A stretch of 33,845 nt of DNA, taken from assembly GCA_018780365.1 (NCBI GenBank), contig JADMJR010000081.1:1-33845 (forward strand), written 5' to 3'. The notes under the pieces were generated by a model. That model did no database searches and was not told where the DNA came from. It was given only the letters and a program-made list of their open reading frames with translations. How positions within the stretch are numbered: position 1 is the stretch's first letter; each line of letters starts with the position of its first letter. The position numbers were made by a program, and so were the translations under genes. The stretch comes from Acidovorax sp. GTDB lineage: Bacteria; Pseudomonadota; Gammaproteobacteria; Burkholderiales; Burkholderiaceae_C. This document shows, piece after piece, positions 22,831 to 32,029 of the stretch.

Positions 22831-22947
22831 CGGGCGTGCGCCTCGCTCCCTTGAAGCGCTCTGGCCCGCGCTCAACGCCATGGGCACCTGAGATCCAGGT
22901 CCATGCGATATCCAAAAGAAAAGCCAACAACCCCTACCGGAGTGACC

Positions 22948-24237
22948 ATGAAACTGAACCACACGTTCCTCGCCCTGATGGCCGCCGGCCTGTGCAGCCT
23001 GCCACCCGCAGCCTTTGCCCAGACCGCCAAGGATTTCGAAGACATGCGCAATGAGCTCAAGGCCCTGCGCGCCGAACTGAACGCGCTCAAGGCCCAGGCA
23101 CCGGCCGCAGCGCCTGCCGCATCGGCATCGGCCTGGAACGACCGCATCGACGCCGTGGAACTCAAGCAGAAAGACGCCGTGGTGCTGGGCGACATCCCGG
23201 GCAGCTTCCGCCTGCCGGGCAGCGAAACCTCGATCCGCGTGTACGGTTTTGCCGAAGCCAACATGGTCAAGGACTTCAAGGGCACGGCCCCTGGCGACAC
23301 CTTCACCAACCTGATGGAGCAGCCCCTGGGCGACACGCGCAACGGCAAGACCAGCCTGACCGCACAGACCTCGCGCTTTGGCTTCGAGACCTCCACGCCC
23401 ACCGGCGTCGGCACCTTCAACACCAAGATCGAAGCCGACTTTTATGCCTACTGCGGCGCCGAATGCAACCGCAACCGCCTGCGCCTGCGCCATGCCTACG
23501 GCGAATACGCAGGCTGGCTGATCGGCCAGACCTGGTCCACCTTCATGGACACGGACAACCTGCCTGAGACGGTGGACTTCAACGGCCCGCCCGGCGCCAC
23601 CTTCCGCCGCCCCACGCAGATCCGCTACACCTACAACAACCCCAGCCTGGCCAAGTTCCAGTTCGCAGTGGAAGAGCCCACCGACGGCGCACGCAGCCCC
23701 AACCTGGTGGCCCGCGTGGACAAGGCCTACGACTGGGGCAACGTGAACGCCCGCCTGATGTCGCACGAACAGCGCGTCTCCGGCGTGTCCAAGCGCGGCA
23801 CCGGCTTTGGCCTGGGCGCGGGCTACAAGATCACCGGCACCACCACGCTGATGGCGCAGTACACGCGCCTGGACGGCGATGGCGACGGTGCCTACCTGGT
23901 GGGCACCAACTACCCGGTGCTGGACGGCGGCACGGTGCGCCTGGACAAGTCGCACGGGCTGGTGCTGGGCCTGTCCAACGTGTTCAGCGAAAAGCTGCGC
24001 GGCACGGTCTCGCTGGGCCTGGTGCGCTCGCGCAACCACCTGGGCGACGCCTACGTGAACGCCTACGGCGCCGAAGGCAACCACAAGCTCTACCAGTGGC
24101 ACGCTGGCATGTACTACCTGCCGATCAAGAATGTGGAACTGGGTGGCGAGCTGATTGGTGGCCGCCGCACCACGTTTGACGGCCAGCAGGGCGACATGCT
24201 GCGCCTGAACCTGCAGGCCCGTTATCTTTTTAACTGA
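22948..24237 (+). CDS. DcaP-like outer membrane porin
   Basis: A 429-residue outer-membrane protein. A signal peptide (cleaved after AFA, about residue 23) is followed by a short coiled coil (about 27-50, EDMRNELKALRAELNALK), a Pro/Ala linker and a beta-barrel (about 85-429) with alternating hydrophobic strands and terminal Phe-Asn. The N-terminal coiled coil and the SIRVYGFAEANMVKDF first strand resemble DcaP-type trimeric porins, which admit negatively charged or small organic solutes. ATG at 22948 has CGGAG upstream. Its place after the ABC importer suggests an outer-membrane entry route for the same solute; this is inference. Repeat R6 follows at once. Confidence 0.82.
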   Translation: MKLNHTFLALMAAGLCSLPPAAFAQTAKDFEDMRNELKALRAELNALKAQAPAAAPAASASAWNDRIDAVELKQKDAVVLGDIPGSFRLPGSETSIRVYGFAEANMVKDFKGTAPGDTFTNLMEQPLGDTRNGKTSLTAQTSRFGFETSTPTGVGTFNTKIEADFYAYCGAECNRNRLRLRHAYGEYAGWLIGQTWSTFMDTDNLPETVDFNGPPGATFRRPTQIRYTYNNPSLAKFQFAVEEPTDGARSPNLVARVDKAYDWGNVNARLMSHEQRVSGVSKRGTGFGLGAGYKITGTTTLMAQYTRLDGDGDGAYLVGTNYPVLDGGTVRLDKSHGLVLGLSNVFSEKLRGTVSLGLVRSRNHLGDAYVNAYGAEGNHKLYQWHAGMYYLPIKNVELGGELIGGRRTTFDGQQGDMLRLNLQARYLFN

Positions 24238-24239
24238 CA

Positions 24240-24338
24240 CCCCCTGAGGCGCTGCGCGCCTTCACCCCTCTCTCTGCGCGCTGCGCGCTCCGGGAGGGGG
24301 ACGCAGCCAGCGGCCTGGCAGAGCCAGCTCCGCGGCTA
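24240..24338 (+). repeat. Post-stop multi-hairpin repeat, copy R6
   Basis: Begins two bases after the porin stop: ACCCCCTGAGGCGC with GCGCGCC, a C/T block, GGGAGGGGG, then CTGGCAGAGCCAG as the terminal hairpin. The rest of the 219-bp gap to the EamA gene (24339-24456) holds nothing I recognise apart from the AT-rich stretch just before the start. Confidence 0.75.
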
Positions 24339-24456
24339 CCTCGCCAAGGCTGCGCCAATGCGCAGGCAGCAGACAACGCGAACAGCGCTGCGAAAGAACC
24401 TGTGGAAGCGGCTGGCCGGGAAACCGACCAGCCCTTTCTTTTTTGCGTGAGAGCCC

Positions 24457-25344
24457 ATGAAACCCGAACGTTTTGGCCTGATGGCCCTGTTGGCCGTGAC
24501 CGTGGTGTGGGGCACCACCTTCCCGGCCATGAAGCTGTTGTCCACTCAGCTTGATGCGCTGCAGATCATCTGGCTGCGGTTTGTGATTGCGCTGGCGGTG
24601 CTGGCGCCGCTGTGGTGGGGCATGTGGCGTCATGAGCGCCTGTGGGGCTGTGCCCTGGGAGCACTCTTGTTCCTGGCGTTCTGGCTGCAGATCGAGGGGC
24701 TGGCGCGCACCAGCAGCAACCGCAATGCGTTTGTGACGGGCCTCAACGTGCTGGTGGTGCCGCTGATTGCCATGGCCGCCATGGGCCGCCGCTACGGCTG
24801 GCGGCTGTGGGCGGCCTGCGGGATGGCCCTGGGGGGCATGACCCTGATGTTCCACGAGAACGAGCCCTGGAACCTGGGCGATACGCTGACGCTGGCCAGC
24901 ACCTTGTTCTATGCGCTGTACATCCTGGCACTGGAGGAATGCGCGCGCCGCACGGCCGCGCGCCCCCTGCGCGCCACACGCATGGCGGCGGCGCAGGCCA
25001 TGGTGATGGCGGTGGCATCCACCCTGCTGCTGCTGGGCCGCGACGGGGGCATGGGCTGGCTGCAGTCCACCGCGCACCTGCCCACCGATGCCTGGGTGGC
25101 GCTGCTGTACCTGGGCCTGCTGGCGAGTGTGGTGGTGGTCACGCTGCAGGCCTGGGGCCAGCAGCGGGTGGACGCCATGCGCAGCGCCATCGTGTTCGGG
25201 CTGGAACCGGTGTTTGCTGCGCTCACGGCCTGGGCGCTGCTGGGCGAGCGGCTGGGCTGGGCGGGCCTGGCGGGCGCGGCGCTGATTGTGGCGGCGCTGG
25301 TGTTCAGCCAGATCCCGCCGTCGGCGCGGGCACAGCCTGCCTGA
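24457..25344 (+). CDS. EamA/DMT family transporter
   Basis: Inner-membrane protein of 295 residues with ten predicted helices in two EamA repeats (about 8-135 and 155-290). Typical segments are AVTVVWGTTFPAMK near the N-terminus, ARTSSNRNAFVTGLNVLVVPLIA in repeat one and a late IVFGLEPVFAALTAWALLGERLGW, the usual EamA closing signature. The family exports or imports metabolites such as amino acids and nucleotides; the substrate is unknown here. The ATG at 24457 follows GAGAGCCC, a weak ribosome-binding site. No operon partner is seen; the downstream gene is convergent. Confidence 0.9.
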   Translation: MKPERFGLMALLAVTVVWGTTFPAMKLLSTQLDALQIIWLRFVIALAVLAPLWWGMWRHERLWGCALGALLFLAFWLQIEGLARTSSNRNAFVTGLNVLVVPLIAMAAMGRRYGWRLWAACGMALGGMTLMFHENEPWNLGDTLTLASTLFYALYILALEECARRTAARPLRATRMAAAQAMVMAVASTLLLLGRDGGMGWLQSTAHLPTDAWVALLYLGLLASVVVVTLQAWGQQRVDAMRSAIVFGLEPVFAALTAWALLGERLGWAGLAGAALIVAALVFSQIPPSARAQPA

Positions 25345-25358
25345 ACAGAAAATTCAAG

Positions 25359-25418
25359 GAAAAATGGGCTTCACCGCGCGACCAATATGCCCTTATTGCT
25401 ACACAAATGATAGCAATA
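25359..25418 (+). repeat. Dispersed hairpin repeat, copy E
   Basis: Best-preserved copy: GAAAAATGGGCTTC, GCGCG, CCAATATGC, then the perfect inverted repeat ATTGCTA-CACAAATGA-TAGCAAT. It occupies the gap between the convergent EamA and lipoprotein genes, as copy A does between two other convergent genes. Confidence 0.6.
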
Positions 25419-25467
25419 GTCCTGCCGCAGTACGGATACATGCCCCCGCGCGGCGTGGGTCGCGGCG

Positions 25468-26565
25468 CTACACCTGCGTGACCAGCCCCACCATCTTCAC
25501 CACCTCCAGGTCGCGCCCCTTGACCGAGGCCAGCTCGGCGCGCAGGCGGTCGTTGTTCCAGCGTGCATCGGGGGCACCGCTGAGGAACCAGTCCGAGCCG
25601 TTGTCGGCCAGGAACATGCCGTAGGTCTTGAGCGCCGCCAGGATGGCCTGGGCCTCGGGGCTGAAGCTGGCGGGGATGGCGTAGGCCGCCTTCAGGCGCA
25701 CGCGCATGCCCATGGGCGGCAGGTTGGGGTCGGTGTTGGACGACGCATAGTGTGTGGCCGGTGGCACAAACGCGCGGCGTGTGCGCGCCGCCGTGAAGCG
25801 CAGCGCATGGCGGATGCCACCCGCGCCCTGAGAGGCCTCGTCGTACCGCACCAGCCCGGGAAAGATGGGCAGCCCGGCGGCGTCGGCGCTGGTCCAGCCG
25901 GGCCTGGCGGTGGGCCGCACGGTGTTGTTGTCGAGGTGGAACATGGCGCCCACATCGGCCACCCAGCGGTCCCCGCGTGCAAAGGCGCGCCCCAGTTCAT
26001 ACAGCCGCTGGTTGTCGCGGTCGATCACCAGCACATGGCGGTCGCCGTTCTGCCCCGGCGCGCCCTCCACGGGGGCGTCCAGCGGGATAGGAAACGGGCC
26101 GGGGTCGCTTTCGTCCCCGTAGGCCTGGTACTCGATGGCCACGCGGGCCTGCTGGCCCGAAACCACCTGGTAGGGGATGCCGATGGGCGCGCCCTCCCAC
26201 AGGCCGGAGCCGAAGTCGCGGTACAGGCCCTTGTCGGCACCGATGCTGGCGATCAGGCGGTCGGAGGCCGGGTCCACCTCGGCGCTGCGGATGTCGGTGT
26301 TCCAGGGGTTGTCGGCCGGGAAAGGGATGGCGCCGTTGAGCGCCGCACCGGCCCCCAGGCTGGCGCGCGAGAGGTTGCCGTAGGCCACGCTGCCGGGCGG
26401 CGGTGGCGGCAGGGGCGACGGCGATGGGGCTGGCGCCGGAGACGGAGCGGGGGATGGAGCGGGAGCAGGGCTGGCCGGGGCATCGTCGCCACCGCCGCCG
26501 CCTCCACACGCCGTGAGCAGCAGAACAGGAAGGGCCCCCAGGGCCCGGCGGCGTTGTCGTTGCAT
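25468..26565 (-). CDS. Proline-rich secreted lipoprotein of unknown function
   Basis: A 365-residue predicted lipoprotein. An Arg-rich N-terminus and short hydrophobic core end in lipobox LTAC (Cys about residue 20), followed by six Gly, a Pro/Ser/Ala linker (to about residue 58) and one globular domain. Distinctive segments are IPFPADNPWNTDI (about 80-92), FGSGLWEGAPIGIPY, YGDESDPGPFPIPLDAP and GDRHVLVIDRDNQRLYELG (about 173-191); such motifs recur in uncharacterised secreted proteins that I recall from diverse bacteria, but no activity is known to me. It lies downstream of mrdA on the same strand, 184 bp away, where rodA often sits. The start at 26565 lacks an obvious ribosome-binding site. 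Confidence 0.8.
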   Translation of the reverse strand: MQRQRRRALGALPVLLLTACGGGGGGDDAPASPAPAPSPAPSPAPAPSPSPLPPPPPGSVAYGNLSRASLGAGAALNGAIPFPADNPWNTDIRSAEVDPASDRLIASIGADKGLYRDFGSGLWEGAPIGIPYQVVSGQQARVAIEYQAYGDESDPGPFPIPLDAPVEGAPGQNGDRHVLVIDRDNQRLYELGRAFARGDRWVADVGAMFHLDNNTVRPTARPGWTSADAAGLPIFPGLVRYDEASQGAGGIRHALRFTAARTRRAFVPPATHYASSNTDPNLPPMGMRVRLKAAYAIPASFSPEAQAILAALKTYGMFLADNGSDWFLSGAPDARWNNDRLRAELASVKGRDLEVVKMVGLVTQV

Positions 26566-26749
26566 GGTGGTTGTCTCCGGTGCGTGGCGATCGGGCGCGG
26601 CCCCGGGACGGAGCCGGAATCAGATTCCCGGTCATCCAGCGGGGGCGGGCGGATTCTCCCGCAGAAGCGGGGCGTGGCCTGTTAGAAGATGTTCGCGGGA
26701 TCGGCTGCGATGGCGAGGGCAGGCGCAGACCAACACGCGGCCCCGGCCA

Positions 26750-28690
26750 TCAAGGCAGGGGCAGGGCCACCTCGGCCGCCCGGCGCGGCTTGCCGATAGG
26801 GGCTGCGGCCTGGCCCTTTTGCACGGCGGCGATGTCTTCCTCGCTGGGGTAGTCCCCCAGCAGCCAGTAGTCGAACACCCGCCGCACGATGGGCGCGGCG
26901 TGGGCTGCGCCAAAACCGGCGTTTTCAACAATCGCGGCCACGGCGATGGTCGGGTTCTCGGCCGGTGCAAAAGCGGCAAACAGCGAGTGGTCGCGCTGGT
27001 GCTCTTCCAGCGCCTTGGCGTTGTACTTCACGTTCTGGCCCAGGCTCACCGCCTGCGCCGTGCCGGTCTTGCCGCCTGCGGTGTAGGGGGCCCCGGCGAA
27101 CACGCGGGTGCCGGTGCCGCCCTTGTTCACGGCCACCATGGCGTTGCGCACGATCTCCACGTTCTTGGGGGCATAACCCAGGTTCTCGCCGGGCGGCTGG
27201 ACGATTTCGGTGATGGCTCCCGTGACCGCGTTCTTCACCGCCTTGGCCAGGTGCGGGCGGTAGCGGGTGCCCCCGTTGGCCATCGTGGCCTGGGCCAGCG
27301 CCAGCTGCAGCATGGTGAAGTTGTTGTAGCCCTGGCCAATGCCCAGCGACACGGTTTCGCCCGGAAACCAGCGCTTCATCTCGGGGCGTTTGTAGGCGTT
27401 GCGTTTCCACTCCGTGCTGGGCAGGGTGCCGCGCACTTCGCCGTTGAGGTCGATGCCCGTGGACTGGCCAAACCCCAGGGGCTTCATGAAGTCATGGATG
27501 GCATCGACGCCCATGTCCACCGCCAGCGAATAGAAGTAGGTGTTGCTCGACTGCTGGATGGCGCGGTGCATGTCCACCCCGCCCAGCCCGCCTTCGTGGC
27601 TGCGGAAGGTGTGGCCCCCAAAGGTGTAGAAACCCGGGTCGTTGACCACCATGCTGGGCGAGCGCTTGTTCAACTGCAGCGCCGCCAGCGCCATGAAGGG
27701 CTTGTAGGTGGAGCCCGGCGGGTAGGTGCCCCGCAAGGCGCGGTTGAGCAGCGGCTTGTCGATGGACTCATTGAGTGCGGCCCAGTTTTCGGCATCGATG
27801 CCCTCGACGAACAGGTTGGGGTCGAAGGTGGGCTTGCTCACCAGCGCCAGGATCTCGCCGTTGCGCGGGTCGATGGCCACCAGCGCGCCCCGGCGGCTGC
27901 CATACAGCTCCTCGATGAGCTTTTGCAGCTTGATGTCGATGGAAAGCATCACACTGTCGCCCGGCGTGGCCGCATGGCTGGACAGCTTGCGCACGGCCCG
28001 CCCGCCCGCCGATGTCTCCATCTGCTCGAAGCCGGTCACGCCGTGCAGCGCCGCCTCGAAGCTCTGCTCCACGCCCAGCTTGCCGATGTACTCCGTGCCC
28101 CGGTAGTTGGCCTCGTCCTCCGAGTCCTGGATGCGCGCCTTCTCGCTCTGGTTGATGCGGCCGATGTAGCCAATGGCATGGGCACCTGCGTCGCCCAGCG
28201 GGTAGTTGCGAAACAGGCGCGCCTTGATGTCCACGCCCGGAAAACGGTAGCGCTGTGCGGTGAAACGCGCCACCTCCTGGTCGGTCAGGCGCGTGCGGAT
28301 GGGCAGGGATTCAAAGTTGCGCGACTCGTCCATGAGCCGCTTGAAGCGCCGGCGGTCCCGGGTCTGGATGTCCACCACCTTGGACAGCGCGTCGATGGTT
28401 TCGTCGAGCACCCCGGCGCGCGAGGGCGTGATCTCCAGCGTGTAGGCCGAGTAGTTGGTGGCCAGCACCACCCCATTGCGGTCCAGGATCAACCCCCGGT
28501 TGGGCACGATGGGCGCGACCGCCGTGCGGTTGCTCTCGGCCTGGGCCGCGAGGTCGTCGTGGCGCACCACCTGCAGAAAAATCAGCCGGGCCACCACCAG
28601 GCAGAACGCGGCAAACACCACCAGGCCCACCACCACGGCCCGCACACGAAAACGCGAGGCGTCGGCTTCGCTGCTGCGCAGTTCGGTCAT
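26750..28690 (-). CDS. mrdA: Penicillin-binding protein 2 (elongasome transpeptidase)
   Basis: Class B peptidoglycan D,D-transpeptidase that cross-links the side wall during elongation, working with MreBCD and RodA; target of mecillinam. The 646-residue product has a short cytoplasmic tail, one membrane helix (about 17-39), a dimerisation domain (about 60-230) and the transpeptidase domain (about 245-610). Active-site motifs are intact: Ser327-Thr-Tyr-Lys330, Ser381-Ser-Asn383 and Lys541-Thr-Gly543. The start at 28690 has GGAAAA upstream. It is the fourth gene of mreB-mreC-mreD-mrdA, 174 bp after mreD with repeat R7 between them. rodA does not follow in this window. Confidence 0.95.
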   Translation of the reverse strand: MTELRSSEADASRFRVRAVVVGLVVFAAFCLVVARLIFLQVVRHDDLAAQAESNRTAVAPIVPNRGLILDRNGVVLATNYSAYTLEITPSRAGVLDETIDALSKVVDIQTRDRRRFKRLMDESRNFESLPIRTRLTDQEVARFTAQRYRFPGVDIKARLFRNYPLGDAGAHAIGYIGRINQSEKARIQDSEDEANYRGTEYIGKLGVEQSFEAALHGVTGFEQMETSAGGRAVRKLSSHAATPGDSVMLSIDIKLQKLIEELYGSRRGALVAIDPRNGEILALVSKPTFDPNLFVEGIDAENWAALNESIDKPLLNRALRGTYPPGSTYKPFMALAALQLNKRSPSMVVNDPGFYTFGGHTFRSHEGGLGGVDMHRAIQQSSNTYFYSLAVDMGVDAIHDFMKPLGFGQSTGIDLNGEVRGTLPSTEWKRNAYKRPEMKRWFPGETVSLGIGQGYNNFTMLQLALAQATMANGGTRYRPHLAKAVKNAVTGAITEIVQPPGENLGYAPKNVEIVRNAMVAVNKGGTGTRVFAGAPYTAGGKTGTAQAVSLGQNVKYNAKALEEHQRDHSLFAAFAPAENPTIAVAAIVENAGFGAAHAAPIVRRVFDYWLLGDYPSEEDIAAVQKGQAAAPIGKPRRAAEVALPLP

Positions 28691-28749
28691 GTCAGTTTTC
28701 CACGGCGCTGCGCACCACCCGCAGCTTATGAAACCGGCGCAGCTCAGGC

Positions 28750-28862
28750 GAGGGCAGCCGCGCAAGGGCCGCCCCGCCGCGAGGGCGTCGTCCCCCGTCC
28801 CTCAGCGCGCAGCGCTGCGAGAGAAGGGGGAAGCGGCGCAGCCGCTCAGGGGGTTGCCTCAT
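28750..28862 (-). repeat. Post-stop multi-hairpin repeat, copy R7
   Basis: Starts two bases after the mreD stop on the minus strand, with GAGGCAACCCCCTGAG, the hairpin GCGGC-TGC-GCCGC, a C/T block and finally GGCGGGGCGGCCCTTGCGCG, the terminal block shared with R4. It lies inside the mre-mrdA operon. Confidence 0.75.
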
Positions 28863-28864
28863 GT

Positions 28865-29383
28865 TCACAACGGCCGGTTCTGGTCGCTGTCGGGCGGGCG
28901 GCGCTGGGGCGCCAGCAACACCCAGCTGGCCAGGGGCCAGAGCAGGACTTCAGCCAGCGGCGCCAGCAAGCTCCACAGCCCCGGAAAGATGCCCCCGGCG
29001 GCCATGCGCAGCAAGAGTTCGATCGCGTGGGCCAGCGCAAACAGAGGGAACACCTGCAGCGCCTGCGAGGGCACGCTGAACCACAGCAGGCGGCGGTGGA
29101 TGGCAATGGCGCCAAAAGACAGCACCGTGTACGACAGCGCATGCTGGCCCAGCAGCGCCGACTGGCTCACGTCCATGCACAGGCCCAGCACAAACGCCGC
29201 GCCCATGCCAATGCGCAGCGGCTGGTGCACGCCCCAAAAGACGAGCAACACCATGAGCAGGTCGGGCATCCAGACGACGCGCCCCAGCGGCAGCATGTTG
29301 ATGGCCAGGCCCGCCACCAGGCTGGCCCAGATGAACACCGGGTTCACCGGCATCAGCAGGGGCTCACCACGCGGCATGATCAT
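28865..29383 (-). CDS. mreD: Rod shape-determining protein MreD
   Basis: Inner-membrane component of the elongasome, 172 residues, with five to six hydrophobic helices and the family-typical PDLLMVLLVFWGVHQPLRIGMGAAFVLGLCMD region (key PDLL, GLCMDV; about 45-75) and SYTVLSF. It links MreC/MreB to the synthesis machinery. The start at 29383 was chosen because AAAGGA lies eight bases upstream; a Met three codons earlier would sit directly on that site. It follows mreC by 31 bp and is followed by repeat R7 and mrdA. Confidence 0.92.
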   Translation of the reverse strand: MIMPRGEPLLMPVNPVFIWASLVAGLAINMLPLGRVVWMPDLLMVLLVFWGVHQPLRIGMGAAFVLGLCMDVSQSALLGQHALSYTVLSFGAIAIHRRLLWFSVPSQALQVFPLFALAHAIELLLRMAAGGIFPGLWSLLAPLAEVLLWPLASWVLLAPQRRPPDSDQNRPL

Positions 29384-29414
29384 GGCGTGCATCCTTTCAA
29401 GGGGGGGATGTGGC

Positions 29415-30338
29415 TCACTTGCGCCCTCCGCGTTTGTTCGCGGGCGCCGGGTGCGCGGGTTCGGGGCGGGGCAGTTCGTTGTCGGCCAGCGGCTTGAGCA
29501 CCACCACATGGCGAGCACCCTGCACCTGGGCCAGCGGCACGCAGTAAATGCGGGCAAAGGCAGAGTCGGCCCGGCGCTCCACGCGCACCACCCGCGCCAC
29601 GGGCAGGCCCGGCGGATACAGGCCGTCCACACCACTGGTGGTCAGCAGGTCGTCTTCGCGGATGTCCGCATTGGCCGGCATGAAGCGCAGCTCCATGCCG
29701 CCGCCATGCCCGGCCACGGGGTCGCCATAGGCCACACCCCGCACGCCGGTGCGGATGTTCAGAACGGGGATGGCCTGGTCGCGGTCCACCAGCAAGGTGA
29801 CCTCGCTCACCAGGGGAAACACGCGCGTGACCTGCCCCAGCACCCCCGCCTCGTCCATGACGGGCGCACCCAGTTCGACGCCCCCCACCTGCCCCCGGTC
29901 CAGCACCACGCGGCGCGTGTACGGGTCGGCGGTGTCATAGATCACCTCGGCCGCCTGGGCCGGGGTCTCCAGGCGGTCGCGCAGCGCCATCAGCTTGCGC
30001 AGCCGCCCGTTTTCCAGGGCGAGCTGCTCGGCCTGGTTGGCGCGCTGGCCCATCACCGTCATCTTCTTGCGGGCGGCGTCCAGATCCTCTTGCGCGGTCT
30101 GCAGCGACTGGAAATAGCCGGAGCCGTGGCTGGCGAACTCCACCGGCTTGAGCATGAGCCATTGCACCGGGTACAACACGGTGGCCACCGCCTTGCGGAA
30201 CGGGCCCGTGATCTGGAAGCGCGCATCCGCCACCATCAGGAACAGGGCCAGTGCGCTGAACACGGCCAAACGCGACAGGGCCGAAGGGCCCTGTTTGAAG
30301 AAGGGGGGAGCGCTGCGCTCCAGGGTACCGAGTGGCAT
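29415..30338 (-). CDS. mreC: Rod shape-determining protein MreC
   Basis: Periplasmic elongasome scaffold anchored in the inner membrane, 307 residues. Layout: short cytoplasmic tail, membrane helix (about 22-38), coiled coil (about 75-118, QTAQEDLDAARKKM...) and a double beta-barrel domain (about 120-280) with DRGQVGGVELGAPVMDEAGVLGQV and LLTTSGVDGLYPPGLPVARV, both hallmark regions. A basic Pro-rich tail (PANKRGGRK) ends the protein. It polymerises and activates PBP2. The start at 30338 has no obvious ribosome-binding site. mreB lies 133 bp upstream with an intrinsic terminator in the gap. Confidence 0.95.
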   Translation of the reverse strand: MPLGTLERSAPPFFKQGPSALSRLAVFSALALFLMVADARFQITGPFRKAVATVLYPVQWLMLKPVEFASHGSGYFQSLQTAQEDLDAARKKMTVMGQRANQAEQLALENGRLRKLMALRDRLETPAQAAEVIYDTADPYTRRVVLDRGQVGGVELGAPVMDEAGVLGQVTRVFPLVSEVTLLVDRDQAIPVLNIRTGVRGVAYGDPVAGHGGGMELRFMPANADIREDDLLTTSGVDGLYPPGLPVARVVRVERRADSAFARIYCVPLAQVQGARHVVVLKPLADNELPRPEPAHPAPANKRGGRK

Positions 30339-30436
30339 GGTGCGCAGCGGTCAGTCTCTGCCGCGTGGAGCAAGCTCCATGGGCGTGTGCTCAGAAACAA
30401 GCATTGGAGCAGGTGCAGTCATGCAATTCAGAGCGC

Positions 30437-30462
30437 AAAAAAAGTGCCTGCCATGGACAGGC
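30437..30462 (-). terminator. Intrinsic terminator between mreB and mreC
   Basis: On the minus strand, nine bases after the mreB stop: GCCTG-TCCATGG-CAGGC followed by AC and seven T residues. The stem is only five pairs, so partial termination is likely, which would make mreB transcripts more abundant than mreCD-mrdA. Confidence 0.65.
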
Positions 30463-30471
30463 GCCTGCCAA

Positions 30472-31515
<1,044 letters not shown>

Positions 31516-31722
31516 TCAAAAGTCCTCTCGGGCACGGCATGCACGTCGGCCTGCCATCGCCAGGTATTCAGGGGGGTGTTTATGGGCTTTTTTCGCACAA
31601 CGCCTAGCGGTTTGGAGGCTATTGCGGCAAAGCCGGGATAATACCCCATCCCCTGTGAATAACTCCCTCCGGCGCAGCCCGGATCACAGCTTTACTTCTG
31701 GTTTCTCTAGATTCTCCTCCCT

Positions 31723-32022
31723 ATGGCACTGACCCCCCAGGACATCGGCCGCATTGCCAATCTGGCACGGCTTGAGCTGACACCCTCCGAAAGTGAGCGC
31801 ATGCTCACCCAGCTCAACGGTTTCTTTGACATCGTGGAAAAGATGCGGGCTGTGGATACCTCGGGCCTCACGCCCCTGGCCCACCCCGTGGCCGCCACCC
31901 AGGACGTGGCCCTGCGCCTGCGCGAAGACATCGCCAGCGAGCCCAACCAGCGCGACGCCAACCAGAAAAGCGCCCCCGCCGTCGAGCGCGGCCTGTTCCT
32001 CGTGCCCAAAGTGATCGAGTAA
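31723..32022 (+). CDS. gatC: Asp/Glu-tRNA amidotransferase subunit C
   Basis: Small subunit (99 residues) of GatCAB, which converts misacylated Glu-tRNA(Gln) and Asp-tRNA(Asn) to Gln-tRNA(Gln) and Asn-tRNA(Asn). GatC wraps around and stabilises GatA. Typical features are [21 protein letters not shown] (key IANLARLEL), [19 protein letters not shown] and the C-terminal FLVPKVIE. First gene of gatCAB; gatA starts seven bases after its stop. The gene is divergent from mreB. Confidence 0.97.
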   Translation: MALTPQDIGRIANLARLELTPSESERMLTQLNGFFDIVEKMRAVDTSGLTPLAHPVAATQDVALRLREDIASEPNQRDANQKSAPAVERGLFLVPKVIE

Positions 32023-32029
32023 GGCCCGT

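Noticed and set aside
26513..29497. Long open frame on the plus strand opposite mrdA and mreD
   Set aside because: It is antisense to genes with intact catalytic motifs; the product is His/Gln/Gly/Arg rich with no domain, typical of a shadow frame in GC-rich DNA. The same holds for long frames at 1502-3457 (-), 20370-21986 (-), 21931-24240 (-) and 31868-33547 (-).
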